A stretch of 64,000 nt of DNA from Bacteriovorax sp. BAL6_X (GCF_000443995.1 NZ_AUMC01000003.1:620001-684000), one strand, 5' to 3'. Shown: positions 18,314-27,310, counted from the stretch's first letter. Translations and numbers: made by a program. Notes: a model not told the origin generated them from the letters alone.

Positions 18314-18342
18314 TTGACCTTTTATTTAATTCTCATTAACAT
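18314..18342 (+). promoter_or_regulatory. Putative promoter and dyad before the porin gene
   Basis: TTGACC (18314-18319) with a 16-17 nt spacer to TTAACAT (18336-18342). A dyad GTTTGG-ttat-CCAAAC follows at 18345-18360 in the leader and could be an operator or a leader hairpin. A GGGAG ribosome-binding site precedes the ATG at 18383. Confidence 0.4.
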
Positions 18343-18382
18343 TCGTTTGGTTATCCAAACTAAATATTCAATGGGAGAATAA

Positions 18383-19483
18383 ATGAAAAAGTTGTTTATC
18401 GCTTTAATTGCAGCTACGACAGTTAGTGCTGCGACAACACAAGAGCTAGAAAGAAGAATCGACATTCTTTCTAAAGAAGTACAGAGCATGCAGTCAAAAG
18501 GCCTTTCATCTAAGGTAAGTCTTGGTGGTTATGGTGAGGTTATCTACACTGATAATAGTGAAGGTACATCTCAGTGGGATACTTTAAGAAATGTTCTTTA
18601 TGTAGGTTATCAATTCAGTGAGAAATGGTCATTTATGACTGAAATCGAAATCGAGCACGCTGATGAAATCTATACTGAATTTGCAGAGATTCGCTATGCT
18701 CACTCTGATCTACTAAACTTCAAAGCTGGTCTTTTACTTACTCCAATCGGTATTGTTAACACTGAGCACGAGCCAACTCGTTTTATTGGTGTTAAGCGTC
18801 CAAGACTTGAAAATGCAATCATTCCAACGACTATGCGTGAAAACGGTGCAGGAGTTTATGGTACATGGAATAATCTTGAATATAAGTACTACATCATGAA
18901 CTCACTTAAATCAGATGGTTTTTCTGAAGGTGGTGTACGTGGTGGACGTCAAAAAGGTGCTAAAGCTGATGCAGGTCATTGGTCACATGTTGCTAGAGTT
19001 GATTACGGATTTGACTTTGGTCTAGATCTAGGAACATCAATCTACGTAGGTACATCTAATGGAACAGCTCAAGGTGAGCACAATATCTACGATGTTCACT
19101 TAACATATAATTACAAAGGCCTAATGGTGAAGGCATTATATGTTTACTCAACTCTTGATGGTAAAGAATTCTCAGCAGCAACAGGAAATGTTGTAGCAGA
19201 CGTAATGCAAGGTTACTATGTTGATCTAGCTTACAATATTACTCATGGTAAAACATATTCGATTATGCCATATGTAAGATACGAAAGTTACAACACTCAA
19301 GATGATGTTGATTCATCTGTTGGTGTAGCTGATAAAGCAAATGATAAAGAGCATATCACAGCTGGTATTATGTTTAAGCCACTTGATAAGATTTCTTTTA
19401 AAGCTGACTTCACAAAATTAAATAATGCATCTAATGCAGGTGAGTCAGAAGAAGTTAACTTTGGGATCGGATGGGAATACTAA
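18383..19483 (+). CDS. Outer-membrane porin-like beta-barrel
   Basis: 366 residues. The signal peptide is about 1-16 (MKKLFIALIAATTVSA). A short coiled coil (ELERRIDILSKEVQSMQSK) of the type that precedes trimeric porin barrels comes next. The rest is alternating amphipathic strands with Tyr/Phe/Trp girdles and a terminal aromatic residue pattern (NFGIGWEY) for BAM recognition. It resembles phosphate-selective/OprO-P-like proteobacterial porins. The next gene overlaps its 3' end by 13 nt, tying it to a flavin-binding protein and a membrane protein, so it may serve as an outer-membrane route for that system. Confidence 0.8.
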   Translation: MKKLFIALIAATTVSAATTQELERRIDILSKEVQSMQSKGLSSKVSLGGYGEVIYTDNSEGTSQWDTLRNVLYVGYQFSEKWSFMTEIEIEHADEIYTEFAEIRYAHSDLLNFKAGLLLTPIGIVNTEHEPTRFIGVKRPRLENAIIPTTMRENGAGVYGTWNNLEYKYYIMNSLKSDGFSEGGVRGGRQKGAKADAGHWSHVARVDYGFDFGLDLGTSIYVGTSNGTAQGEHNIYDVHLTYNYKGLMVKALYVYSTLDGKEFSAATGNVVADVMQGYYVDLAYNITHGKTYSIMPYVRYESYNTQDDVDSSVGVADKANDKEHITAGIMFKPLDKISFKADFTKLNNASNAGESEEVNFGIGWEY

Positions 19484-19995
19484 AATTTTCAATTCTATTC
19501 AATATTAGGGCAGTAAAGGGGATTTTCCTCTTTACTGTTTTCTTGTTTTTTACACAAGTTCAAGTTCATGCAGGAATTAAGGAAACTCTTTCTAAGAAGT
19601 ATCCTGATTGCTCGTTTGTTGAGAAGTCTAAGTTTTTAACTGATAATGAGTTTGAAACAATTAAATCAAAATACCCAACTCGAAATATTCGTCGCTTTTA
19701 TTCTTTCTATAAGAGAGAGTGTAAGAATAAGATATCATACGATTTTATCTTTACCGATACAGTTCGTACAAAGAATCAAGTTCTTCACGTCCACATAGTA
19801 AAGAATAATATTGAAAGTTTAGCAATTGTTAAATTTGAAGAACCTTCTGAATATAAGGTTAAGAAAAGTTGGCTTTCTCGCTTTAAATCACAGAGGCCAG
19901 ATTCAATAGATATCGTTTCCGGAGCGACTCTTTCTTCAAATAGTACAAAATTCCTAGTGTGGTTGTCGCTATATCTACAAAAAGATATACTCTAG
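19471..19995 (+). CDS. Exported FMN-binding domain protein
   Basis: 174 residues. An N-terminal signal or anchor segment (about 14-34, VKGIFLFTVFLFFTQVQVHA) precedes a domain whose C-terminal end has the FMN-binding signature S150-G-A-T153-L-S-S. In NqrC/RnfG-type proteins the threonine of this motif is covalently flavinylated by ApbE. Two cysteines (C47, C84) may be bridged. No apbE gene is in the window. Coupled to the porin upstream (13-nt overlap) and 8 nt from the membrane protein downstream; probably an extracytoplasmic electron carrier. Confidence 0.7.
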   Translation: MGILKFSILFNIRAVKGIFLFTVFLFFTQVQVHAGIKETLSKKYPDCSFVEKSKFLTDNEFETIKSKYPTRNIRRFYSFYKRECKNKISYDFIFTDTVRTKNQVLHVHIVKNNIESLAIVKFEEPSEYKVKKSWLSRFKSQRPDSIDIVSGATLSSNSTKFLVWLSLYLQKDIL

Positions 19996-20003
19996 TCTAA
20001 GTT

Positions 20004-20420
20004 ATGACACCCTCGGAAAAAAATAATCTATTTATCTCAAATTACTTCATTGTTGCAACAGGGACAATATACTTTGTGGCCAAGTATTTTATGGCCATTG
20101 AAGGTGACTGGGGAGTCGAAACTCATCCACTTTCAATTTGGATGCAAAAGCTTCACATTTTATCTGTGCCTTTTCTTCTTTTCTTTGTCGGGACAATTTT
20201 TTCAAATCATATCTACAAGAGAGTAGTAAGTGGCTACAAGAAGTCACGCACATCGGGAATTTTTCTAATTGGGCTCTTTGTCGTTATGAGCTTATCTGGA
20301 TATTTAATTCAGGTTAGTGATAATGATCTCCTAAGACAGTGGTCTGCCTATATTCACCTTGGAGTGTCTCTTGTGTGGAGCCTAGGCTTCACTTACCATC
20401 ACGTGATGGCCAATCGCTAA
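20004..20420 (+). CDS. Four-helix membrane protein with cytochrome b-like histidine pattern
   Basis: 138 residues with four transmembrane helices at about 12-30, 51-70, 84-103 and 113-133. Histidines lie at the ends of helix 2 (H51, H69) and helix 4 (H118, H132, H133). Helices 2 and 4 run in the same direction, so H51/H118 and H69/H132 could pair on opposite membrane faces. That is the layout of a bis-His diheme cytochrome b. No family name is certain; DUF4405-like or cytochrome b561-like are the nearest ideas. Being last in the porin/FMN-protein operon, it would suit passing electrons from quinol to the flavoprotein. It overlaps the convergent DUF501 gene by 4 nt. Confidence 0.65.
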   Translation: MTPSEKNNLFISNYFIVATGTIYFVAKYFMAIEGDWGVETHPLSIWMQKLHILSVPFLLFFVGTIFSNHIYKRVVSGYKKSRTSGIFLIGLFVVMSLSGYLIQVSDNDLLRQWSAYIHLGVSLVWSLGFTYHHVMANR

Positions 20421-20908
20421 ACTTGTTGTAGCTTCTTATCAACTAGCTCTCCAATAGCATGAGGGCGAACTAGGTGAAAAGCATAGAACATATGAAGACA
20501 TCTTAAGTGATAAAAGTCTCTTAGGCCTCCTATTCCAGTATCTGTAATCATCGGCATCATATTGTCTGGTAATTCAAGATTCATCTCTTTAAATAATTTC
20601 ACTCTTTCATCGCGATATGACTCATGAATAGCTTTAACTTTTTCTTTTAGTTCTTCATCATTATCAATCATGGCCTGAAGCTCTTTGGTAAATCCCTGGC
20701 CCTCGATTTGGCTAATGGCCTTATAGACGACAGGATCTACTAACCAATAGATCGTTGGAAATGGAACCTTATCAACAACTGGAGTTACTTTGATTGAAGC
20801 TGGTCTACCGTCATCTGTTCTTGCTGAAACTTCAATAATACCTCTGGCCTCTCTTTTTAAAAAAGCTTCAATCTGTTCAATATCATTTTGCGTAGCTTGT
20901 GTGCTCAA
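20417..20908 (-). CDS. DUF501 family protein
   Basis: 163 residues. The DUF501 core is seen in GIIEVSARTDDGRPASIKVTP, VPFPTIYWLVDP and the helix YKAISQIEGQGF, followed by a helical C-terminal half ending in a His/Cys-rich stretch (YHLRCLHMFYAFHLVRPHA). The function of DUF501 proteins is unknown. They are cytoplasmic; in other bacteria they often neighbour exopolyphosphatase or division genes, which is not the case here. Its start overlaps the stop of the barrel-like gene upstream by 4 nt (ATGA-type coupling). Confidence 0.8.
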   Translation of the reverse strand: MSTQATQNDIEQIEAFLKREARGIIEVSARTDDGRPASIKVTPVVDKVPFPTIYWLVDPVVYKAISQIEGQGFTKELQAMIDNDEELKEKVKAIHESYRDERVKLFKEMNLELPDNMMPMITDTGIGGLRDFYHLRCLHMFYAFHLVRPHAIGELVDKKLQQV

Positions 20909-21636
20909 AATAGAGATGCTCCTATAGTATAAAAAATTGAAAATGAATTTATATCTTCTCTTGCACTTTGTTCTTTAAGAATTTCAACTTTAGTTCGATC
21001 TGTTCGATCAACTAAAGTGGCCTTGTAAGAACGATAGGCTGCGACCGTAACTTCGGCAAAGAATGGAAAACGATAGACTTCTTTAACTTGCTCAATACCA
21101 ACAGAGAGCGAGCCTCCGAATGAGTCATAGTTTAGTTTTAACTCTTTACCATTTGTATCAATGTTGAAGTCATCAAGGTCTAGAGAGTTAAGAAGCCAGC
21201 TTGGACCAAACTTAACGTAGAGTTTAAATCTTTTAAATCCAATATGACGTAAAAAATCAATTTCATAAATATCACTATTAATACGTATAGTGGGTGTTAT
21301 ATTGAAGGATCTAAAGTTTCCTCGCCCTTCTAAAACATTATTATCGTAGGCGAAGCGAAGATCACGTGCGCGCCCAAAAGTCGTATGGGACTCTAGCCCA
21401 ATTTCAACTCTTTCAAGTCGAAATGAAAATTGTGTATAAATACCAAAAGCTTTTGATTCTTCACGGTCTTCGATATCGTATTTATTTTCAAATTGATCGT
21501 CGTCTAATTCGTTAAAAACAGTGTTTTGTATAGTGAAACCAGCTCTTAGGTAGAACTCATATGGCCCAGAAGCACTTCTTACATTTAAAGAAGCAAGAGA
21601 GGTTATAAATATGAGAATCAGTTTAAAATTCTGCAT
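20905..21636 (-). CDS. Probable outer-membrane beta-barrel protein
   Basis: 243 residues from ATG 21636 (a TTG at 21651 is also in frame). Signal peptide about 1-22 (MQNFKLILIFITSLASLNVRSA). The mature part alternates polar and aromatic/hydrophobic residues in strand-length blocks (YEFYLRAGFTIQ, FGIYTQFSFRLE, LKLYVKFGPSWLL), suggesting an 8-10 stranded barrel. No family is recognised. It is the middle gene of a minus-strand operon with DUF3943 upstream (14-nt overlap) and DUF501 downstream. Confidence 0.65.
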   Translation of the reverse strand: MQNFKLILIFITSLASLNVRSASGPYEFYLRAGFTIQNTVFNELDDDQFENKYDIEDREESKAFGIYTQFSFRLERVEIGLESHTTFGRARDLRFAYDNNVLEGRGNFRSFNITPTIRINSDIYEIDFLRHIGFKRFKLYVKFGPSWLLNSLDLDDFNIDTNGKELKLNYDSFGGSLSVGIEQVKEVYRFPFFAEVTVAAYRSYKATLVDRTDRTKVEILKEQSAREDINSFSIFYTIGASLF

Positions 21637-22258
21637 GAAAAAAATATCCAATTGATTTCTTGTCTAAGTCCGGGGCGATGATTGCATATGCTGTTCCTTC
21701 AAAGATTGAAGGAAATAGTGTCATTGGGTTTATTAAGTGGCCAAAAAAGCGCCCAACCTTGCTATCTCCATTTAGTAGAGACATTGATAGCTTTTCAAAG
21801 CCGTAGCCCATAACTGCACCAAGTACAGGCGTTTGATAGAGGTCTTGAACTGAGGCAGGCTCTGTATAAACTTCAATAAGAAACTCAAAGATGGTACTTG
21901 AGACAAAAGTTAATGCGAGGGCATCTGAATATCGATAACTTCGAGCACGATAGTAGAGAAACATTTGTGAACCAGTATATGGGTGAACCATATAGTTCCA
22001 AAACGGCTCATCGCGATCAAAAACAATTTTCCCAAAATTCTTGCGGTAGGTATCCCATGAACCTTCATTTTTTACCGTATCCCATTGAGTTAGAGGGTAG
22101 GCAATGAGAGAGATTCCAAAAACAAAACCAACGTCTTTATAAATTTCTTCTTTTGTGTGATCTCGATCTTGGTAAAAATACTTTTTTTGTGCAAAAGAAG
22201 TACTTTGCATGCACAGAGTAATTATTGTAAAAGATAGGCTAATAATAAAATTTTTCAC
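21623..22258 (-). CDS. DUF3943 family exported protein
   Basis: 211 residues with signal peptide about 1-23 (ending SFAQ). It contains the DUF3943 hallmarks: a DEPFWNYMVHPYTGSQMF segment, YYRARSYRYSDALALTF, an FLIEVYTEPASVQDLYQTP segment and the Gly-rich GAVMGYGFEKL. Members are predicted outer-membrane or periplasm-exposed proteins of unknown function. It begins the minus-strand operon that continues into the barrel-like and DUF501 genes, and is divergent from the exported protein at 22334. Confidence 0.75.
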   Translation of the reverse strand: MKNFIISLSFTIITLCMQSTSFAQKKYFYQDRDHTKEEIYKDVGFVFGISLIAYPLTQWDTVKNEGSWDTYRKNFGKIVFDRDEPFWNYMVHPYTGSQMFLYYRARSYRYSDALALTFVSSTIFEFLIEVYTEPASVQDLYQTPVLGAVMGYGFEKLSMSLLNGDSKVGRFFGHLINPMTLFPSIFEGTAYAIIAPDLDKKSIGYFFHAEF

Positions 22259-22333
22259 GATGTAATCTTATATAAAGTTCGCCACATTCTGGCCAATAAT
22301 ACATTGCGATAATTAAGTCAGTTCACTATTAAT

Positions 22334-23344
22334 ATGAAAAAAACAATCTATTTTTTACTAATTTTATTTACTTCATTACAAGTCGCTGCTCAAAGTTCTA
22401 ATTATCTTGTTTTTGATGAGAGAGAAGATGGGCCATGGTTTCCGGTACAGTTATATATCAATGGTTCATTTGACGTTATTCAAAACCCTTATTGGTTTGA
22501 TCAGAAGGACTACTTTGAAAAGCATAAGATTGTTTGGAACAAGGTAAAAGACCCCATTCATTCGATTAAAAAGAATGGTGGATTTGATACATTTCTAAAA
22601 GAAGAGTTCCTAAGTAGCCGCGTGCTACCAAATATTTTCCTTCATACATTTGGTGGGGCATATGAGACGAAGAAGCTCATGGAGTACTCAGACTTCTACG
22701 ATATAAAGTGGGCCAAGACTTTTACGTTTCTTGTAACCTTTGCCATGCACTTTGGAAATGAGGCCAATGAAACAACTCAGCCAGAAGTGTCTGCACTTGA
22801 TCATATTGCAGACCTTTACATCTTTGATGTTGCGGCATTCTTCTTGGGTTTAAATGATCCCTTTATGAATTTTATGGTTGATGAAATAGGTATGACGACT
22901 TGGCATTTTATGCCAGTCTATGATGTTGAACATGAAGACTTTTTTAACGTTGGACTGAATTATATCATGCGCCCGAAGTTTCTTCACTTCGATAAGTTTA
23001 GGCCACTTCTTTATATGGGGATGATGAATATGCTAGGTTTAACTTATGATCATGGTGACCTCTCTCATTCAATTACGGCCGGGATGGCGTTTACAAATCC
23101 TCTTGAGCAGAAAGGCCGCTTTGTTTATGGTTATTTCTTAGAAACCATGGGGAGACAAGCTGCGTCACTGCTTATGAATAGTTCTGAGGACTTTAGAGTC
23201 CGTCTAAATCTTTATCCTGCACTATTCCATTTTTATGCTGATAGCGTTTCTAATTTTGCACTTATGCTTGGTCAAACGAAGAACGAAGACTTTGCCTTTG
23301 GGATCAATTATGAACTTCCTATTAGTATCGGGAATCTAAACTAG
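22334..23344 (+). CDS. Exported hypothetical envelope protein
   Basis: 336 residues with signal peptide about 1-19 (MKKTIYFLLILFTSLQVAA). The mature chain is rich in Phe, Tyr, His and Met (HFGNEANE, WHFMPVYDVEHEDFF) and ends in strand-like segments (DFAFGINYELPIS) consistent with an outer-membrane protein. Some resemblance in style to the divergent DUF3943 gene (aromatic HP/NP segments) is noted, but no family can be named. It lies 75 bp from the DUF3943 start, so the two may share control. gshA follows after 64 nt. Confidence 0.6.
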   Translation: MKKTIYFLLILFTSLQVAAQSSNYLVFDEREDGPWFPVQLYINGSFDVIQNPYWFDQKDYFEKHKIVWNKVKDPIHSIKKNGGFDTFLKEEFLSSRVLPNIFLHTFGGAYETKKLMEYSDFYDIKWAKTFTFLVTFAMHFGNEANETTQPEVSALDHIADLYIFDVAAFFLGLNDPFMNFMVDEIGMTTWHFMPVYDVEHEDFFNVGLNYIMRPKFLHFDKFRPLLYMGMMNMLGLTYDHGDLSHSITAGMAFTNPLEQKGRFVYGYFLETMGRQAASLLMNSSEDFRVRLNLYPALFHFYADSVSNFALMLGQTKNEDFAFGINYELPISIGNLN

Positions 23345-23408
23345 GATAAGATTAGCTTGCTTGCATATTACTGAAAGCGTACTATAGATGCGAAATATAG
23401 GACAATTT

Positions 23409-24998
23409 ATGGTTAAGATTAATAAGCAAGCACTTGAAAATTATCAAACAAAATACGGAAGTGATTCAATTCTAAATGTTAATAAGGGAATTGAAAAAGA
23501 AGGCCTTCGCGTACAGGTTGATAGTGGAAAACTTGCTAGTTCGGATCATGACACAAAATTTGGTTCAAAGCTTCTTCATAAGTGGATCACAACTGACTTC
23601 GCTGAGGGCCTTCTTGAGTTTATCACTCCCGTTTCAAAATCTAATCGTGAAACATTAAGCACCCTCGGCAATCTTCAGCACTATGTATTAGAGCAAGATT
23701 CAAATGAAATAATATGGCCATCATCAATGCCTTGTATTTTACCGGAAGATAAAGATATTAAACTTGCATATTATGGTGAGAGTAATTCTGGCCGACTAAA
23801 GACCCTCTACCGTTCAGGGCTGGGGCTTCGTTACGGTCGGTCAATGCAGGCCATTGCTGGCCTTCACTATAATTTTTCAATGACTGAAGAGTTTTGGAAG
23901 AATTGGCATGAACTAAGTGGTAGCGATCTTTCCTTACAATTATTTATTAATGAAGAATATCTCAATCTTTGTCGTAATTTTAGAAGTTACTCAAATGTCC
24001 TGCTCTATTTATTTGGAAATTCTGTTTCTGTTCACGAGTCGTTTCTTAATGGTAAGAAGCATAACCTCGAAGTTATTCATGACGATGAAATTCATGGAAA
24101 AACTTATGGTACAAAAGAGGGGACTTGTTTAAGAATGGGAGGACTTGGTTATACGGGCGCATCTCAGAATGGGATTCGTATTTGTTATAACGGCCTTGAT
24201 AGTTATTGTGATAGTTTAGAAGAGGCGCTGCAAATGAACTTTGCAGACTTTGATAAGATTGGCTTAAGAAATGAAAAAGGTGAGCTTCAGCAAATTAGCA
24301 CTCATATTCTTCAAATCGAAAATGAGTTTTATTCTATAATTAGGCCAAAGCGAATTGCTCCTCCTGGAAAAAGTGCTCTCGCTAGCTTAAGAAGCAAGGG
24401 GATTGAATATATTGAAGTAAGGCTTCTTGATTTAAACCCATTTGCAAAGAATGGGATTACTAAAACTCAGGCAGACTTCCTAGATGCATTTCTTTTGACA
24501 TGTCTATTCATGCAGGCCGATAAGTGTAATCGAGAAATCTATAATGAGATTGAAGATAATAATCAACTCATTGTTAAACAGGGAAGAAGTGCTGGATTAG
24601 AAATTAGTCTAAATGGTTCAAAGATTAATTATCAAGAGTATCTAGCAAAATTCTTTAATCAAATGACTGAGGTAATTCATGCTATTTCAGATGGGGAGCG
24701 TAAGGAAGAATTACTCTTTGCCATTGAAGAGCAACGTAAGTTAATTGATCCTGCAAACTCTTTATCGCAGAAGGTATTTGATCTCGTCTCACAAAAGGGA
24801 CATATCCAAGCAATGAAAGAACTTGCTCTTGAGCATCGTAAAGAGTTGGCATCTACAGATGTAAATCAAATTTTTCAAGAAGAGTTGGCACTTGAAAAGA
24901 ACTCATCAATACAGCGCCAGGTGGAGTTTGAAAAACTCGACGACGTAGACTTTGAAGAATACGTCGCCGCATATGTTGCTTCTAGTTTTTCAAAATAG
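23409..24998 (+). CDS. gshA: Glutamate-cysteine ligase
   Basis: 529 residues, the size of proteobacterial (E. coli-type) gamma-glutamylcysteine synthetase. Family segments include NKGIEKEGLRV near the N-terminus (metal/substrate Glu residues), TDFAEGLLEFITP, RYGRSMQAIAGLHYNFS and IEYIEVRLLDLNPF. It joins L-glutamate and L-cysteine using ATP, the first step of glutathione synthesis. ATG 23409 is preferred over 23388 because TAGGAC lies 7 nt upstream. gshB is not in the window. The 3' end overlaps the convergent lpxO-like gene by 9 nt. Confidence 0.95.
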   Translation: MVKINKQALENYQTKYGSDSILNVNKGIEKEGLRVQVDSGKLASSDHDTKFGSKLLHKWITTDFAEGLLEFITPVSKSNRETLSTLGNLQHYVLEQDSNEIIWPSSMPCILPEDKDIKLAYYGESNSGRLKTLYRSGLGLRYGRSMQAIAGLHYNFSMTEEFWKNWHELSGSDLSLQLFINEEYLNLCRNFRSYSNVLLYLFGNSVSVHESFLNGKKHNLEVIHDDEIHGKTYGTKEGTCLRMGGLGYTGASQNGIRICYNGLDSYCDSLEEALQMNFADFDKIGLRNEKGELQQISTHILQIENEFYSIIRPKRIAPPGKSALASLRSKGIEYIEVRLLDLNPFAKNGITKTQADFLDAFLLTCLFMQADKCNREIYNEIEDNNQLIVKQGRSAGLEISLNGSKINYQEYLAKFFNQMTEVIHAISDGERKEELLFAIEEQRKLIDPANSLSQKVFDLVSQKGHIQAMKELALEHRKELASTDVNQIFQEELALEKNSSIQRQVEFEKLDDVDFEEYVAAYVASSFSK

Positions 24999-25958
24999 AG
25001 ATTGAATAAAAGTAAGTACTAAGTAAATTAAACCAAATGCGATCGCAAGTAGTGTTAAATTAACTGTGTGCTTAATAATCTTATAAAGAACAATATTCGT
25101 TTGCTTAAGTGTTCTTACCTTTAAAAGAGCTGGAGTAACGGCACCAAAGATTGCATTTACTAGTCCTCTTTGGTCACCTGGAACATTTGGAACCAGAGTG
25201 ATTCTCATAATTTGCTTAAAAATAAAATTGATTATCTTTCCAACGATATTCGTTGGGCGATCAACTTCAAGCATAAGAATAATTCTTTCATTTTCAGAAT
25301 TATTGAATGCAAAATGAAGATATGTTTCATCAAAAAGTAAGGCCTCTCCATCTCGCCAAGAATAATCAGTACCATCAATATTGATGTAACAACGGTCATC
25401 ATTAGGAGTTTTAAGACCTAGGTGATAGCGAAGAGAAGTGGCAACAGGGTCTAAGTGCTTTGTTAGCTTTGATCCTACTGGAAGGATTGAGTACATGGCA
25501 CCATTGACACCAGGAACCTTTGAAACAAGTTCAACAGTTTTAGGACATAACTCTTTTGCCGATTTAAGAGTTGTTCCATACCAAGTAAGGTAGAACTTTG
25601 ACCAACCGTACTTGTAGAAAGTTCTAAAACCAATATCGTAATATGCACTTGAAGTAGGATCTTTTACCTTATCGAAATATCCATTCTCTCTTAAATTTAC
25701 GGCCTCATTGCGAATTGTTTCCCAATTATCCTGAACTAATTTAAGTTCTGGAAAGTCAGCAAGGTTCATAATGGGTTTTGCCGCGCGCTTCTTTGTGAAC
25801 ATATAGAGTAGACAATTTAAAGGTGCAAAGATTGGCCAACCCTTACGTAGATAGAAATTTAAACTCTCGTATCTTTCGGTTCCACGGTACGCGTAGACAT
25901 AGCCCATAGAGGCAATTCCAAAAAGAAAGAGAAAAATGAGTACAGATATAACGCTAAT
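24990..25958 (-). CDS. lpxO: LpxO-like lipid A 2-hydroxylase (Asp/Arg hydroxylase family), apparent ATT start
   Basis: An Fe(II)/2-oxoglutarate dioxygenase of the aspartyl/asparaginyl beta-hydroxylase family. Segments such as FPELKLVQDNWETIRNEA, HLDPVATSLRYHLGL (first His), DGEALLFDETYLHFAFNNS (second His) and ERIILMLEVDRP fit LpxO, which hydroxylates the myristate chain of lipid A. The first in-frame ATG is at 25907, but the frame continues upstream for a hydrophobic stretch (SVISVLIFLFLFGIAS) that would supply the LpxO N-terminal membrane anchor. The only good start is ATT at 25958, 8 nt after GAGG. The C-terminus has an extra 75 residues with one or two hydrophobic segments. Confidence 0.8.
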   Translation of the reverse strand: MSVISVLIFLFLFGIASMGYVYAYRGTERYESLNFYLRKGWPIFAPLNCLLYMFTKKRAAKPIMNLADFPELKLVQDNWETIRNEAVNLRENGYFDKVKDPTSSAYYDIGFRTFYKYGWSKFYLTWYGTTLKSAKELCPKTVELVSKVPGVNGAMYSILPVGSKLTKHLDPVATSLRYHLGLKTPNDDRCYINIDGTDYSWRDGEALLFDETYLHFAFNNSENERIILMLEVDRPTNIVGKIINFIFKQIMRITLVPNVPGDQRGLVNAIFGAVTPALLKVRTLKQTNIVLYKIIKHTVNLTLLAIAFGLIYLVLTFIQSLF

Positions 25959-26081
25959 AGTCTTATCCTCGTTTAAGTTTTAACAATTAGGATCAAATAT
26001 ACATCAAGCGTTTGCTTTCCTCCATGATTTTTCTCAGTATGTGTAATGTGTCATTTTTTATAGGTAAGTTGATGAAAGGGT

Positions 26082-27188
26082 TCAGTCTAGCTCTGGATGC
26101 TTTACTACACCTTTATATATTGGGCTACATTTCTCAACGCCAACAAATTGAAATGTCGAACTCTTCACACTAGACACTGGGGCAGTTGCCGTTTCGAGGA
26201 AGGCCTTGGTTTTGGAAATTTCTGGTTTCGTAAATGTTCCCTTGATGACTTGTTGTAGTTCAGGGCAATACTTCTCATCAACAATAGAAACAATAAAGTC
26301 TTTAAAATTCTGCTTTTTTAAATTGGCGGCCCCTTGAGCAATAATTAGATGCTCTTGTGTTGCTACAGCGACATCATTAAATATTAGTAGGTCTCCGGCA
26401 AGTGTTACCCCTGCATTAACCTGCTTCAGGTTTGTGTCCCCGCCCCGAAAGCCACCAACTGTTTGCCCTAGGCTTGCAGCACTTGTGTAGAGAAGTCCGA
26501 TAGGGCCAAGTGCCACAACTGCTGCGGCATCGATAAGCCCAATACTTCGAGTATCGAGAAAGTTAGAAATAACGTCATCGACTCTAAATCCTGTTAGAAT
26601 TAAGTTCTTGCCTGATAGGTTTGTAAAGATATGATCATTTGCTTTTACCTCAATATTTATAAGGCCAGATAGCCCTAGGCCAGCATCAAAGTATTTAATG
26701 ATATGGTTAATATCTAGGTTGTTATAACTTAAGTCAATATCTTTAAGTGTAGGAAGGTTCAGTGTTAGGACGCCTCGATTCTTAGTTCCAAAGTCTGGAA
26801 TATGAATCTGTCCTATCTCAATTGTTGTGCCTTCTTTCTTATGAACAAAACAGCTCATACTCTTAAGTTTGAAATTCTGAAGTTGAATACCGACTGCTTT
26901 GACTTTTATTTTGGAATTAAGGGCCTGGATGAAGCGATCAATTTTTTTTGCATTAACATCAATTTCTAAAAAACTAATATTAATTGAATCAACTTTAAGT
27001 TCACTTCTTTCATCTAACTGATACTTTAGATTATGGAGAGTCCACTGACCGATACTGACTTTTTCAACACGTTCAATCTTTACGTCAACCATGGAAAGAG
27101 ATTTCTTTATCACCCACTTATAATTCAATATAAGAAGAAGTAGAGTAGTGATGAATATGAGCAAAGTGCCTAGAAGTATCTTTTTCAT
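26082..27188 (-). CDS. AsmA-like membrane-anchored envelope protein
   Basis: 368 residues with one N-terminal membrane helix (about 4-24) and a large extracytoplasmic part of alternating short strands (VKIERVEKVSIGQWTLHNLKY, LTLNLPTLKDIDLSY, GLSGLINIEVKAN). The C-terminal pattern, a GDLLIFNDVAV block with VIKGTFTKPEIS at the end, resembles AsmA/DUF748-type proteins that form lipid-conducting grooves between membranes. A Gly/Ala-rich hydrophobic segment (about 220-245) interrupts it. Short compared with AsmA (about 600 residues). Function in lipid transport is only suggested by fold. Monocistronic. Confidence 0.6.
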   Translation of the reverse strand: MKKILLGTLLIFITTLLLLILNYKWVIKKSLSMVDVKIERVEKVSIGQWTLHNLKYQLDERSELKVDSINISFLEIDVNAKKIDRFIQALNSKIKVKAVGIQLQNFKLKSMSCFVHKKEGTTIEIGQIHIPDFGTKNRGVLTLNLPTLKDIDLSYNNLDINHIIKYFDAGLGLSGLINIEVKANDHIFTNLSGKNLILTGFRVDDVISNFLDTRSIGLIDAAAVVALGPIGLLYTSAASLGQTVGGFRGGDTNLKQVNAGVTLAGDLLIFNDVAVATQEHLIIAQGAANLKKQNFKDFIVSIVDEKYCPELQQVIKGTFTKPEISKTKAFLETATAPVSSVKSSTFQFVGVEKCSPIYKGVVKHPELD

Positions 27189-27310
27189 GAGTAAAATGAT
27201 CGGTTACATGTCAATATTATATATTTATCACAATTAAAGCATATAAGCAGAAAATCTAAAATAAAAACTATATTAATTGAATTAATTTATTCATCGCTTT
27301 TATGATGCGC

